A DNA stretch of 64,000 nucleotides, from assembly GCA_036873135.1 (NCBI GenBank), contig JAPTYO010000010.1, positions 9,958,634 to 10,022,633 of the forward strand, given 5' to 3'. The translations under genes were made by a program, and so were the position numbers. Shown here piece by piece: positions 1 to 12,909 of this stretch (position 1 is its first letter; each line of letters opens with the position of its first letter). The notes under the pieces are model-generated. The model had not been told where the DNA came from, ran no database searches, and saw nothing but the letters and a program-made list of their open reading frames with translations. The DNA comes from Clarkia xantiana subsp. parviflora (Eukaryota; Streptophyta; Magnoliopsida; Myrtales; Onagraceae).

Positions 1-2494
1 AAAATTTATTTATTTATTTTTACATTTTTTATTTTAATTTCACATATTTTTTATAATTAAAATTTACAAAATTTGTTTGTTTGATTATTTTTTAATGTGC
101 ATTTTCAACATTTAATTAATTATTTTTATTTCCATTTTTATTTCTTCATACATTTAATCTTCTTAAATTTCAATTTTTATTATTACTAGAATTTTTTGCG
201 TATGCGTTGCACACGCGTGATAAATTATATACAACTTATATATTCATCAATGCATATGCATCTATTTTGAAAAAAATATATGTTACTATGATACAGAATA
301 ATAGTTTTGAACAGTCGAATAATAATGTATAAATTATATATAGATGTATCATTTCTAGAAACACATGTAAAAGTTACTCTTCAACAACAAAATATAAATG
401 TTAACAATATACGTAACAAATTTTTTGAGAAGTAGGTATAAATTTTTAAAGACCAAACTTGACAATCTTAAATATAACATTATAATTATACTGAAAATAT
501 ACTGATAATGTTATACATCACAAAAAATTTGTGAGTGTGTCTCATCCTGTAGTCTTTATCCATTTTTATAAGAAGTTGAACTATTTTCTAATATATATTT
601 TGTAATTGCCCACTGGAAGTGTTTTATGTTAAAAGATAAATCGTTTTGAAAAAGATGGAATAAAGTGATTTTAACCATATATATAATGTTGTTAATCAAA
701 TAAATTAAATAATATATTGATTATACATAATTCTCATATTAAACCATATACAATGTGCTATTCTACGCATGTTCTCTAGCAAGTTTTGTATATGCTACTT
801 ACATATATATATCTCAGTTTGAAAATTGAAACCCATATATATCAGGAAGTATTAATTCGTAGGTAAGAAACTTGACTTTAAAATCTCAATAAGCCATCAT
901 AGCATGATATTGAATTGCCAAAAAAAAAAAGTTATACAAAATTAACTTTTTTATTTTTTTAATACATTTTGGAATGGTAAAGAGAGCTTCAAAAATTCTC
1001 TAACACTATGCCACTTTTAGGTAAATTAATATCTAAATCATCGAAGATCGCAAACAAATATACTGAGAAAACAAGCCCTATAAAAGTAGCATGTTATTGG
1101 ATATACCCTCAAATGGTTCTTGTAGTGGTCATCTATGCTCCTTGTGTATGTGGATGCATATGCATATGGGTTCTTCATGCTTTTGTGTGGAGATACTTAC
1201 TAATGTTGATAAATGGACCAGATCGTCCTTATCATAATGGAGATTGCATGTAGAGTCTTGCTTGCAATTAATTATAACTATTAAAATTGTAGAAAATAAC
1301 ATAGAATTTTATCGAGCACATGATTGATTGAGTGACTTACTGCTGCATTTGCTACAACCATGAATCATGATTTTGTTTTCCTCAAATTGCAAGTCGTACC
1401 TCTTGTTACAGTGATAATTGTCAGTGATGTAGCTCTTATTCAACTTCTGTCGGAGGTTTTCGCAAAATTTCTCCATTGCACAACCAATCAATTGCATGTT
1501 GATAACTGTCGATGTTGGTTGCTGATGAAGTTGGACAGGTCAGGTGGCCATTAGAGGAAAGCACACATAACATTCCATCTACAAAGACTTGTGCATAGAG
1601 AAAGAGAGTTAATGACGAACAACTTCCATAAGAAAATAAAGGGAGAAAGGTTAATATGATTTAAAATAAAATGCATTTTGAAAGAATAATTGATATATTT
1701 TTGTGATTGGTGTCTCATGGGTGGAAAGACACATTCTTTCACGAATGAATACAACTTTTGGTTTAGTGAATAGGCACGTTGGATTTTGGCGGGAAACTAA
1801 TTATGTGAGGACAATTTTGATGTGAGGACAATTTTAAATATTGAGATTTTTATTAATGTAATAGATATTTTTCTTTAGGGTTCATTTGTAACATATTGTA
1901 AACTTTAAGATTCAAATTAAATAATAAACATTACTAAAAAAATAAAAAGACCTATTTTGAAAATTAGTTTCTAAAAGAAACTAGTTTGGGAAATAGTTTG
2001 GTGGTTGAACTATTTTGGGAATTCACTCGATTAAATTGGACCTTACTATAGTTAAATATTTTCAATTGGATATGCAATTATTGCGTTGTTACAGTGCAAA
2101 ATAGACATTCGTCAATTATTGCGCAACTGTATGTCCAAATTAAAGACATTCCGCTACATTAATTTTCAATTTCATCTAATTATTTTAAGCCGGAGTGATA
2201 TTTATCTCGTTGTCGATGATGAAGAGAGTCAAATAAACTTATTCGTAAAGAAAAAAAAATGCGCGTCTGATTTAGCGGCAATGTTGAGGAATTGCCATGG
2301 AGAGTACGTTTGCATAGTCAGAATCAATCTTATAGTGGGTTTGTAAATCGCTTACTTGAATTTGACTTGAAAAAAAAAAAATGAATTTAAAAGATATACC
2401 GGTTGAAGAGGAAAATAAACAATTGGAGTAATTAATTGTTGATTTAATTGGCGAGTTTAATTACTGTATGTGCTATATGGGTTAATATGTATTT
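1..2494. other. AT-rich intergenic stretch
   Basis: No supportable gene was seen. Open frames are short and have no recognisable motif, including an 81-codon frame at 1008-1253. The only structured part is a Helitron-like end at 186-226. Confidence 0.6.
186..226 (-). mobile_element. Possible Helitron 3' terminus
   Basis: Read on the minus strand, a GC-rich hairpin-forming segment (CACGCGTGTGCAACGCATACG region) is followed by an A-rich spacer and then CTAG at 186-189, with T as the next base. This is the layout of a Helitron 3' end. I could not place a matching 5' TC end, so it may be an isolated remnant. Confidence 0.4.
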
Positions 2495-2779
2495 AATTGC
2501 TGAGGTTTTTTTTTTTTTTTTTGCCAAAGGAATTCATTTTATTATAATCTCAATAAAAAACTATGAAGGTTCGACATTACAATCTAAGAGCAAAATAGAC
2601 ATAAGAGGAAATGGGGGCTGAATAGCCTAATTAACGGGGGCATATTTCCTTTCTGGTTTGTATGGCTAACCAGTTCGCGCATCTATTCGCGCTTCGTCGA
2701 ACGCAACTCCATTGAAAGACTGGGATTCTTTTGATCACTTCCTCAATATTGCATAAGGCGTTTTCCAGTCTCCAATGAA

Positions 2780-3670
2780 TTGCCTTGTTGGCTCCAAAAA
2801 GTTATTTGAGCACCACCTTCGAGTCGGATTCTAACACCACCTTATTCCAGCCTTGTTGTATTGCCATATCAGCACCTAGCAATATTGCTATTGCCTCCAG
2901 CGTATCCACGTTGTCCCCATTTATAGTCTGGGTGCGCCCATCAACTATGTGGCCCATGGAGTCCCTTGCCACTGCTGCCAGCCCCCCTCCATAGTGGCCT
3001 TGCACCAAGAGGCATCTACATTAATTTTGATCCAGCCCGTTGCAGGTTTGGCCCATTTATTTATCTCCGGCACAGTTCTCCTTCGTGGGCCTGCATCTTG
3101 GATTCGAGAAAGCCCAACCCGATTAGACTGAGTAACCTCCATTTGCAAGCGATTAGCAGATCTGAGCACTGTGTCCGGACTTGGTTGGTCTCCTAGGTAA
3201 GTAGCTTGGCATCTCTCCCTCCACAACTCCTAGACCAAGATGCTGAACCTAATGAGCAGCTCCTCTCCATCTCCGCCCATCTTACTTGCCTTCTTCATTA
3301 TCTCCTGGATCCATTCAACCCACTTCATGTCCCGCCGCAGCTCCAATCTTACCCCAATTCCAGCGAACCAGATGGGCAAGGTCCAAGAGCACTGTATTAG
3401 GGTGTGGTCAATTGTTTCTGCCGATCTGCAGAATGGACACATCGACTCCGGCAGCACACGTCTCCGTTCCAGCTCAGCGAAGACAGGTAAGCTCCTTAAG
3501 CAGCTTTTCCATAGGATCATTTTAATTTTTGGAAGCGATTTAAGCCCCCAAATAGCTTTCCAAGTCATATTAGTGATGACTGTAGATGAAGAAGGCTGCT
3601 GCTGAGTCTGAATTAATTGAGCTGAGCGTAGGTGATGGTAAACCGACTTAGGTGTAGCTTCCCCAGTCTT
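2780..3670 (-). pseudogene. LINE zf-RVT and RNase H fragment
   Basis: At 3230-3568 (minus) the frame has LKSLPKIKMILWKSCLRSLP followed by a CPFCRSAETIDHTLIQCSW zinc-knuckle-like motif (zf-RVT). It continues in another frame at 2802-3226 with an RNase H domain (KPATGWIKINVDASW, then GGLAAVARDSMGHIVDG). This is the usual order at the 3' end of plant L1 elements. The hAT element at 3679 separates it from the RT part. The frame is broken between the zinc and RNase H parts. Confidence 0.85.
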
Positions 3671-4266
3671 GTTGTAGGTAGGGGTGAAACCGGATCGGTC
3701 GGACCGGATTTTTGCTTGTTTCGGTCGGGTACCTAAATTTTCGGTCCGGTTTTTTCCCTTAAAAAAACCCGACCAAAAAACCGTTTGAGGAAAAATAAAC
3801 CGTCCACGGGTAGTACGGTTTTTTCAGTTTGGATTTCGGTTTAAACCGAAAATCCAATATTAAAAATTACCATTTAAAAGTTTTGTCATTTTCATGGAAA
3901 ATATCATATCGAAATGATAAATAACTTCCATTAATATAAATAAATAAATTATAAAATACAAGTTGAAAAAATAATATTCATAAGTGACTATTTTACAATT
4001 TATATTAACATAATTAATTAATTATATTAATTAATATCAACTAATATAATATATATTGTATATATTTAATTAGCATAACGGTCGGTTCGGTCTCCACGGT
4101 CCTCAAAGCTCAAGATCCGAACTGGACCGAAAAACCGAATTAGAGCAAAAAAATCCGACCAAAAACCAAACCGCATATTACGGATTCGGTTTTTTCGGTT
4201 CGGACCGGTTCGGTTTTCACCGGTTTTTCGGACCAACCGGCTTTTTTTTTCACCCCTAGTTGTAGG
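3671..4266. mobile_element. Non-autonomous hAT element inside the LINE
   Basis: The element spans 3679-4258 (580 bp). Terminal inverted repeats begin TAGGGGTGAAA and end with the complement TTTCACCCCTA. A perfect 8-bp target duplication GTTGTAGG lies at 3671-3678 and 4259-4266, as expected for hAT. Subterminal sequence is rich in CGGTTCGGT-type repeats in opposite orientations. There is no transposase. It inserted after the LINE because it splits the LINE coding region. Confidence 0.92.
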
Positions 4267-5069
4267 GCCAAATCAGTTTATCTGGGTGATTAGCTCGTCT
4301 GAGCTCAATATGTCGGATTGCTGCTCGCTCAGTTGCCCTCAGTTGTTGATTTATTGATTGTAGTTGCCATTCTCCAGTCTGGCCATCAATTAATTGTGAC
4401 ACCAGGATATTCTCAGTATCTTGCACACCACCATCTCCTTGTAATCGATATCCTTCTAAACCCGGGATCCACGAGTCGTGAAAAGCTCTTATAGATTGGC
4501 CATTTCCAACCCTCCAGCATCCATCTTTTATGAGCACCTCTCTACCTGCTAGTATACTAGACCAGCCTCACGATGATCTTGCCCCTTTTTTTGCTTGTAG
4601 GAAAGTGCAATTTGGAAAATAGATACATTTGATGACTCTCACCCAAAATGTAGAAGGGCTGTTTTGAACTCTCCATGTCGTTTTAGTTAACATGGCTATG
4701 TTGAACATGTGGAGATCTCGAAATCTCATTCCCCCAGCCCCTTTTGCAAGAGTCATATGGTTCCAATTCTTCCAATGAATTCTCCTTTCCACTCCTTATT
4801 GTCCCCACCAAAACCTGACTATTAAGCTGTTTATTTCATTACACCAAGTAATTGGTAACTGAAAAAGACTCATAGTGTATGTGGGAATTGCCATGACCAC
4901 TGCCTTGATGAGAGTCTCTTTTCTAGCTTGATTGAAGAGCAAACTCTTCCACCCTTGTAGCTTATTCATAATTCTTTCCTTCAAAAAATCTAGCGCTTCC
5001 CGTTTAGATCGTCCCCAAATCGTAGGCAATCCCAAATATTTCCCGGCATTTGCCAAACCCCTAATTCCC
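4267..5069 (-). pseudogene. LINE reverse transcriptase C-terminal fragment
   Basis: Minus-strand frames read LGLPTIWGRSKREAL, then NKLQGWKSLLFNQARKE and IPTYTMSLFQLP (about 4796-5070). Next come GGMRFRDLHMFNIAMLTKTTW (about 4568-4792) and a segment containing GNGQSIRAFHDSWIPG (about 4270-4537). These are typical of the region downstream of the RT catalytic core in plant L1 LINEs. The catalytic FADD motif lies upstream of the truncation and is absent. At least two frame changes break the reading frame, so no functional protein is expected. Confidence 0.85.
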
Positions 5070-5083
5070 AATTGCTGAGGTTT

Positions 5084-6083
5084 AGTATACAAAATATTGA
5101 ATTGCTTATGTGACACAATTTAACCTTCCTTTTCTCTTACCATCGAAATTAATATTAGTATATATATATAAATGACATAAAGTAAAGATAATATACGTTT
5201 CATATTATTTGTGTATTGATAATATCCGTATACTAATTATTACACCATTTTACATGAACTCTTTTTCTATATTTAAAAAAAAAAAAAAAAACTAAACTAA
5301 GTAAAGTAGATATAACGTAGGTTTCACTGTTACATTCTCCTATGTATTTTTGGGAATTGGAAGCAACCCAGCATGGCATAACGTAATAATCAGATGCACA
5401 GATTCACCTGCCATCCGGACATATGTGGTCTGGTCATGGATATTGCAAAATAAAGGTCTCTCATCCTTTTCTGTAAAATAATTTATTAATATAAAATACA
5501 AATAAATGGTGGTACCAAAATAATAAGATGTTATCATGTTTTATAACACTAATATAATAATAAAAGAAGTGAAGAATGATTTTAATTTGACAGAGGCAGT
5601 CCCCTTGTATCATTTTTGCCTCCAGTCCTCTGAATCTGATCAAGCAGCAGTAGAAAAAGTAAAAGAAAACAGAGATAATATTGAATAACCCGACCGGAGT
5701 GCACAAAAAGAAACCAATGAAACTGATTTTTCTACTTTAAAAAATCAGTGAATGTGAAACTAATAATGAAAAAAAACAGTTTGGTGTCCTAACTAGTAAT
5801 CCATCAGGAGGTTAATACATTTGCACTTTATACATAGAATAATTTTCACACCAACCCGGATCATATCTCTCAAAATCTACTAAAAAAAAATTCATGACCA
5901 ACAATTTTTTACGAGCTGACCCCAATTTAAATGAAGATTATTCGATATGTGAAGCAAGCATGCAGTATGTGTTGTTATAGAGATAGAAGCTCCTAAGACA
6001 TGTATTTTACTGTTTTCATGCACAGTTTAATATGGATGAAATTTCCAGACTCACTTATCAATTATCCTAAAACCTTAAGATAA
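5084..6083. other. Intergenic, no gene seen
   Basis: AT-rich sequence with short open frames only. A 15-bp A run lies near 5275-5290. I see no motif that supports a gene. Confidence 0.5.
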
Positions 6084-6709
6084 TATACTTAAGGGTTAAA
6101 TGTACTATTCATATCACATGGTTGACCGAATGTGGCTTTTAGTACTGTATGTTTGATTTTGTATACTTTTGGTACCAAAGGTTTGAAAACATGTGGCTTT
6201 TGGTACATCCGTTAGTTGGCCGTTTGTTTTGGCCGTTAAATGACATGTGCAAGTCACGTGATCGACTCTAAACTTTTAATGTTGTTCTATTTAGTCCCTC
6301 AAATATATTCATAACTTTTATTTTGTTTAATTTAGTCATAAAGCTTCAAAATCGAATCCAATTGGGACCTATCCCCAATTGGGGAAATTTGACCAAAATG
6401 GGGCTATGTCAATTGAATTCGATTGGTTTAATTGAGTCCGATTTTGAAGTGTTATGACTAAGTTAAACAAAATAAAAGTTAGGAATTTATTTGAGGGACT
6501 AAATTGAACAAAATTAAAAGTTTAGAGTCGATTACGTGACTTGCACATGTCATTTAACGGCCAAAACTAACGGCCAACTAACGGGTGTACCAAAAGCCAC
6601 ATTTTTTCAAACGTTTGGTAACAAAAGTATACAAAACTAAACATCCAGTACTAAAAGCCACATTCGGTTAAACGTGTGGTATGAAAAGTACCTTTAACCC
6701 TATACTTAA
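6084..6709. mobile_element. Mutator-like foldback element, 608 bp
   Basis: The element spans 6093-6700 and is one long imperfect palindrome. Its left end GGGTTAAATGTAC pairs with its right end GTACCTTTAACCC, and the arms extend over about 250 bp each. A perfect 9-bp target duplication TATACTTAA lies at 6084-6092 and 6701-6709, the Mutator superfamily signature. No coding capacity was seen. Confidence 0.92.
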
Positions 6710-7038
6710 TTTAGTATTTATACTTCAAAATTCCCCTTATGTATGTTACAAATTTTTTGAATGTCCATCAAGTGAAACTTTAATTAGATTGTGGTTTAAC
6801 TTGCATTACGAAGATTTAAATATGTGCGCTCTGACATTTGAAATTTTTATACTAATTCCATTTGATCAACCATTTTAAAACCTTAAATTAATAAGGTAAA
6901 TGCACAGGTTAGTGTTTATACTTCATAATATATTAAGTTCATAATCATTTCCACATTATTTTATATATCCTTAAATTAAAAGTGATTTATTTGCTCAATC
7001 ACAACAATATGTACTATAGCTCAATGTTTACGGACACT

Positions 7039-7609
7039 TAAAAAAATGGTTAATAACCTAGAAAATGTCTGAAGTTTCGCCTATGTTAATCAGAGAGGTC
7101 TGAAGTTTCAAATGTTGATTTGAGAAGTCTGAGGTTTCAACTTTGAGGATACAAGAGGTATCCGTTAATTTTTTCCGTTAAAACTAAGGGAAGTTGGTCT
7201 CATGCTTGGCATGTGACCGGAAATAAAATTAAATTTCCAAAATGCCCTTCTATCAAAGTGTGCCCCTCAAATGCTTGAAGTGAAAAGACAAAAAATGCCC
7301 TTAAAATCACCCGACTCCGGCAACCACCACCCAACTCCGGCGACCACCACCCCGACTCCGGCGACCACCGCCCACACGGCTCCGATTGAGCCCAAATCGG
7401 AGCCACAAAGCTCCGAGCCGTGGGGGCGGTCGCCGAAGTTGGGTGGCGGTGGCCGGAGTCGGGGTGGTTTTAATTTGACTTCAGGGGTAATTTTGTCATT
7501 TCACATTTCCTCAAATAATATATTAAATAAAATAAAATATTAAAAAGGGCAAAAATGTCATTTCATACAAAAAAAACCAGATTTTGGCCAAGGGAAAAAA
7601 CCAGATTTT

Positions 7610-7645
<36 letters not shown>

Positions 7646-7929
7646 CCGAACCGAGATCTGACATCTCGGTTTGGATTTAAAAACCCTAACCGATATATCA
7701 CATCTCGGTTTGACCTATTTTTGTAATTAATTATTCAAGTAGTCTATATTTGTATTTGGTTGTTCATATAGACATATATTAGTAAAAAACTCCTAAAAAT
7801 GGACGGAAAACCTTAAATCAACAAAGTTGAAACTTCAGACCTTCTATATTAACTTTTAAAACTTTAGACATCTCCAATTAACATGGGCCAAACTTTAGAC
7901 ATTTTATAGATTATTAATCCTAAAAAAAA
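7039..7929. mobile_element. Mutator-like non-autonomous element with GC-rich core
   Basis: The element spans 7048-7920. Ends are GGTTAATAACCTAGAAAATG and the near-complement CATTTTATAGATTATTAATCC. It is flanked by 9-bp near-identical repeats (TAAAAAAAT and TAAAAAAAA). The core (7310-7460) carries repeats of CTCCGGCGACCACC type, mirrored by their complement on the right. A 30-nt T run lies at about 7613-7645. Related copies are at 49138-49669, 60816 and 63373. Confidence 0.85.
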
Positions 7930-10402
7930 AAAAAAGTCGTTCATGTGTATCAAGCGGAAGTTGATGAATGCATGAGAACTTTTTATTCGTTTGCAAAATT
8001 TCCATAATATTATTATTTGAGAAAGACCCTACGTAAATTACTTCTATTTTATTTGATCTATTATTACAATTTACAAGAAAGACAAATCGGAAAGGAATTC
8101 CCTTTGTATTGTAGAATTAAGGCGTGCAAGGAAAAGACGTTTGCTTTTTCTCTTTAGACATCCCCTCCTTCATAAAAACCAAAAGCTTCTTTCGTTTCAT
8201 CTTTCATGTATATATAAATCCACGTTTTTTTTTTCAAATTTTTTCTTCTCAATTTCGAAAAAAACAGGAGTGCTAAAAGGTTAAAATAATTTTCAATGCG
8301 ATGTTTTTTGGCAAGATTAGGTTAGAATCCACATCCATGCATTTTCTTTTCTTTTTTCTGAAAAAAAATAGAGTTTTTTTTTTTTTTTTTTTTTTTTAAG
8401 CTCGAGTTCGGCTCGTGTTATATTTTATGAGTTCAAGCTTAGTTCCCAAACTTAAAATTATTTTGTTAAATTATAAATGGTACACATTTTCTCGAAACTT
8501 AGACAACTATTTTTGAAAGGCTTATGATTTAATGGACCTCTAATTTGTGGACTTTATATTTAATATATATTTATGCATATATATTATGTAAGGTTCGAAT
8601 AATTCCAAGCTTGACTCGAATGGTTTTGACAAAAAAAAACTCGAATAAACTCGTTAAACTTTTGAGTTAAAATAGAAATGAAACCGTATTTGACTCAATA
8701 CCTCGATTCGAGTAAAAAATTTAACAAGCAGATTCAAATATTGACTAAACTGATTTTGAATAACTTTGACTGATTTGCATCCCCTATCAACTCGCGATCG
8801 AAAATTTAACACTGTTTTTGCAATTCTTCTATACATAATGAGTAAATTTTCTACCTGTGAAATTTCAAAAGTATGAAAGAGAATATAATAGAACAAATAT
8901 ATTGGTCATTGGTGGGACCCTAAACCACTTTCTATAGAAATTTCACAACATATTTCACATTTTGTATCACCACTCATACGTAATATATATATATACTATA
9001 TGGACTATGGAGTTGGGAGCAGGCCAGGAACAATAAGAACTAGAAGGTGCCAAAAATAAATCAGTGCGGTTTTTATTTTTTAAAGAAAAAGCAAAAGAGA
9101 GAAACAATACAGCAAGCAAACACCATCACTGGCCGTGCGTGCGTGCGATGTGGTCGGGACCCGGCCCCCCGTTCAGTCAGTCGCTGCTCAGGTTTACCTA
9201 GTTTTTCTTAAATTAAGACTAATCAAATTTACATCATCCCCAAAACTAGCTTCTTTATAATTTTTTAAAAAAAAAATTCAAATGAGATATTTCTAATTAA
9301 TAGAAATAAAGTTCGGATAGTAATGCGTAATCAAGTGAAAGTTCATGTATCGATTTGGTTATTAACCTTATATAATATTAGGAAACTTAATTCCACTATT
9401 AGAGGAGAGCGATGATTAATGAAGAATAAACGGCGAAAGAAGAGTCATACTAAGAAACAACATATACGCTTTAACTAATTTTGTTCATAAATATGAATTT
9501 GTAAGTGAAAGTTTTTAACATATACCCTTAATCGTAATTTTTTAAATTAATAATATTTTCGATTACAGGTCTCACTTGTTCCGTAATCATGAACTTTCAC
9601 TTACTTCAACATACTCACTTACATTAATTTTTTTGCAAACAACACTTTATACTTAATTAATTCATCAAGTTCGTAATCATATGCTTACACTTAGCCATCT
9701 CAAACCTTTTTTTTTTTTTTTTTAATGTTTCAGTTTCACCATATATACCTTCAATAAGCAAGCTATTTGTTTAGGCTTGATGATGAGTGAACGGACGGCC
9801 GAGCGAGCGAGCGAGATAAACGTAGATTATCGTATGAGGCGAAAATCAAGTACGCAACCACCTTGCTGAGCCCTCCTTAATAAGCATCTAATCATTGTAG
9901 CCCACGTCATCATCTTCACTTCTACCAATCAAATTCAGAAACGTATCATCTTTACTAAACTACCTGCACAACCTGAAGTCCTGAACTTCCCATTTACTAC
10001 TACAATGAATCTACATTACGTCACCTTCTACGAATTTAGGGGCCTAGCAAGCTCTCCATTCATCATGATTCAACGCATGCTTGCTAAGATTTATATTCTC
10101 CTTTTTTATTTTTATTATATTAAATTATTAGCTAAAAATTATTTGATTAATCGTATAGGGAAAATATATTATTTAGGAAAATACCTTTATAGCTGAATTA
10201 TAACTTAAATATAAAGTAAATAAATATTACTATAACTAAAATTGAAAAATATTGCTTTTGTTCGGGAAGAAGTTATTTATCTGAGTGAAAAATGTTAATA
10301 CGAAAGGTTTGTCTAATGTTGAAATTTGTCAATTTTGCTTTTTATTTATTTATTTTACAATCTTTACTAACTAACATGTTTATGTTCTTGTATGAGAACT
10401 TG
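7930..10402. other. Intergenic, no gene seen
   Basis: Mostly AT-rich. A CTCGAG/GGCTCG-rich zone at about 8398-8800 looks like an old hAT-type remnant but has no clear ends. T runs lie at 8376-8397 and 9710-9723. No supportable coding region was seen. Confidence 0.45.
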
Positions 10403-10590
10403 GTTTCACAAGGGTTCGGCTAAAATAAACTCGAGTTTATTTCAACTCAATTTCTCAGCCATCAGATTATGCATGTGTAAGAAACACTTTTATCTCTCTT
10501 CAATTATGATTGATTCTCTCTCATGATCTAACAGATGAAAAATCAAGTTTAAATAAACTCGACAGCATTTTAGCCAGCCCCGTTTCACAA
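10403..10590. mobile_element. 170-bp MITE with 9-bp target duplication
   Basis: The element spans 10412-10581. Left end GGGTTCGGCTAAAAT pairs with right end ATTTTAGCCAGCCCC. The repeat extends inward as an AAACTCGAGTTTATTT-like arm. A perfect 9-bp duplication GTTTCACAA lies at 10403-10411 and 10582-10590, which suggests Mutator-type mobilisation. A second copy of this family lies in reverse orientation at 15682-15862. Confidence 0.9.
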
Positions 10591-11277
10591 ACGTATTTCG
10601 CGAAGTTTAGATTTGTTCTGGTTTTATTAGTAATTACACGTCATTGTTATAAATGGCAATTTGTTTTTTTAAACCATGTTGGTAGTAATTTTTTATATAT
10701 ATATATAGTTAAATATTTCAAAGTCATAACAGTTTTAATTTATTATTCTCTTAAGCCAAGTTTCATTTTAATTAAAATATGTATATTATATATACATATA
10801 TTAAATATTAATTAGTGTAAGGTGCATGAGAGACGAGACCATTATTTTTCTAGGTATATGAACCACATGAACTTAAATAGATGGGCGAAGTTGACTTAAA
10901 TATAAGAAGATTTACATCCTAGCCTATGACATATATGTATATGGACTAAATAGACTTTAATGTCGCGTAGCTAGAGTTACAACTTACAATTCAACCTTAA
11001 AAATAAAATACATTTAGTAGTTGACTCATCTCGTACGACAGTAAATTAGTCATTCCATCGAGTGGGTATTACTTTTGGTATATTTAATTCATATCTAAAA
11101 CAATCATTCGTATAAAGATCGTGCCATTGATCATATACTCATTTTGGTTAATTTGTAAAAGATAAAATATTAGTAAAATTTATTTTCTTATTTTTTAGAT
11201 TGAAACTACATCAAACTATTTACTAACACCTAGCCGTTCAACTATTACTATGACAACTATTTATCGAGCCGTGACAC
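10591..11277. other. Intergenic, no gene seen
   Basis: AT-rich sequence with no motif or open frame I can support. Confidence 0.5.
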
Positions 11278-11806
11278 TAAGGGCACATTTGTTTGCCGGT
11301 ATTACGATATCCTAATACCGGTATTAGCTAATACCTTATTGTTTACACTTAGTATTGGTATTAGCTATTACTCAATTATATGAGGAATTTAGTATTAGAT
11401 TATACCAACTAAAAGTGATGTACTTATTAATACCAAACTCAAAAGTACTTATTTACCCATAATCTTATTTAATATACCATAACTAGCTACCCCAACTTTG
11501 GCTCATAACATCGGCCGCCGGCGACCCCCGGCCGGATTCCGGCGACCCCTGGTCGGACTCCGGCGACCCCCGGCCGGTCTTTAATTATAATAATAATAAA
11601 AAAATGAATATATCTATTTAGGGGTATTTAGGTATTTTAGTCATTGTATTAGGATATTCTTACAAAGTTCATTCAAACATTGTATTAGGATATCCTAATA
11701 CATGACACAATTAAACATTGTATTAGTTAAGCATGTATTAGTTAAACATGTATTAGTTAATACCAGTATTAGGACATCGCAATACCGGCCAACAAACGTG
11801 CCCTTA
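11278..11806. mobile_element. PIF/Harbinger-like MITE, copy 1
   Basis: The element spans 11281-11803. Ends are GGGCACATTTGTTTGCCGG and the complement CCGGCCAACAAACGTGCCC. Subterminal repeats are of the type TATCCTAATACCGGTATTAG. The flanks are TAA and TTA, consistent with a 3-bp TWA target with one mutation. The core has a GC-rich CCGGCGACCCCCGGCCGG-like repeat. A longer relative at 44879-45853 has a perfect TAA duplication. Confidence 0.8.
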
Positions 11807-12796
11807 GGATGCTCAATTTTTTAATGCAATTATTTGAAGTTTCAACTATCTGAAGGGTGACTTACACATATATATGACCATCGCCTAGATAGAGGCTCGT
11901 TTTTGTTTGAACTCGTGTTAGACCTAGTTAACTGGACTAAGAGACCATGTGTGAGACAAGTTTGGTCATTAGCAAGCTCCATGGCTTATCATAATTATAA
12001 CGGATTAAAACTTTAAATCAATCATGACTTAATTGGCTGAGCTACAAGGCTTGTCCTAATCCAAACTCATGCTGCTTATATAGACGATGATCTAACACTA
12101 ACTTAGTCTAAAGCAAGCTCCTTAATTAGAAAAATCGAATTAGAATTAACTTATAACTAACATTTCGGATAATTAATACTTTTAAATATTATTTTTAATA
12201 ATAAAAGTTGAGATTTTTAAAACTATATATATATAACCAATATAGTTGAGGTTGATGAGCTTTCATTTCACATTAATAATTAACCCACTTATCGATAGAT
12301 GAATAAAATAGATTTGTAATAATAAATAATAATATAATAAAGAAATGTCATAACACAGTGAAGGAAGGAAGGAAGACTATGAGCACACGGAATTATAAAT
12401 ATGGAAACAGTTACTTGGACAGTAAAAATAATGACTTATGGATAGAAATGGAAGGAAACCATCTACCGTAATTTTTTTTTTTTTTAATGCAATCAACGGT
12501 TGGTACAACAACTTAAAACATACTCACTTCATGTTTATATTAGTTTTAATTAATATCTCTAAATTATAAGGAGTAAAATGTTAATATGAATACTTTTTAT
12601 TATTTATTTAGAGTTTTAGCTATAGTGAAATTTGATTTTTTAATATCTTAATTAAAAAGTAAAGTGCTAAATTATTGTAGTATTCCATTCTACAGTAAAT
12701 TGAATAAATATATGATCTACCCCACACTAATATATATAATAATTGATATAAATAAAAAAAGTATTTAAGTTGGTGGGTGGTGGTAGTAGTGGTGGC

Positions 12797-12803
12797 TATA
12801 AAT
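12797..12803 (+). promoter_or_regulatory. TATA box of the PADRE gene
   Basis: TATAAAT lies 107 bp upstream of the ATG at 12910. A CTTCTTCTTC-rich leader follows it (about 12830-12870), typical of plant 5' UTRs. No other TATA-like motif is as well placed. Confidence 0.6.
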
Positions 12804-12909
12804 TCCCTTAACTTTCACTTCATTCTTTTCCTTCCTTCACTACCTTCTTCTTCTTCTTCCTCCTCTCCAACAAAGCCTGCAGAAATAAAGAAATTAAAGA
12901 AGAAGAATA

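Larger units (their letters stand above)
2495..5083 (-). mobile_element. 5'-truncated LINE (L1-type) with target site duplication
   Basis: A non-LTR retrotransposon read on the minus strand. The 14-bp direct repeat AATTGCTGAGGTTT flanks it at 2495-2508 and 5070-5083. The 3' poly(A) tail appears as a T run at 2506-2522. The body (about 2509-5069) encodes in order the C-terminal part of reverse transcriptase, a zinc-binding RT region and a plant-type RNase H. The 5' end is lost, as expected from incomplete target-primed reverse transcription. Frames are broken by frameshifts and by a hAT insertion at 3679-4258. Homology at the 5' side stops exactly at the right-hand repeat, which supports this boundary. 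Confidence 0.9.

Noticed and set aside
1008..1253. 81-codon frame with a hydrophobic stretch
   Set aside because: No family resemblance or splice context in AT-rich DNA, so it is likely chance.
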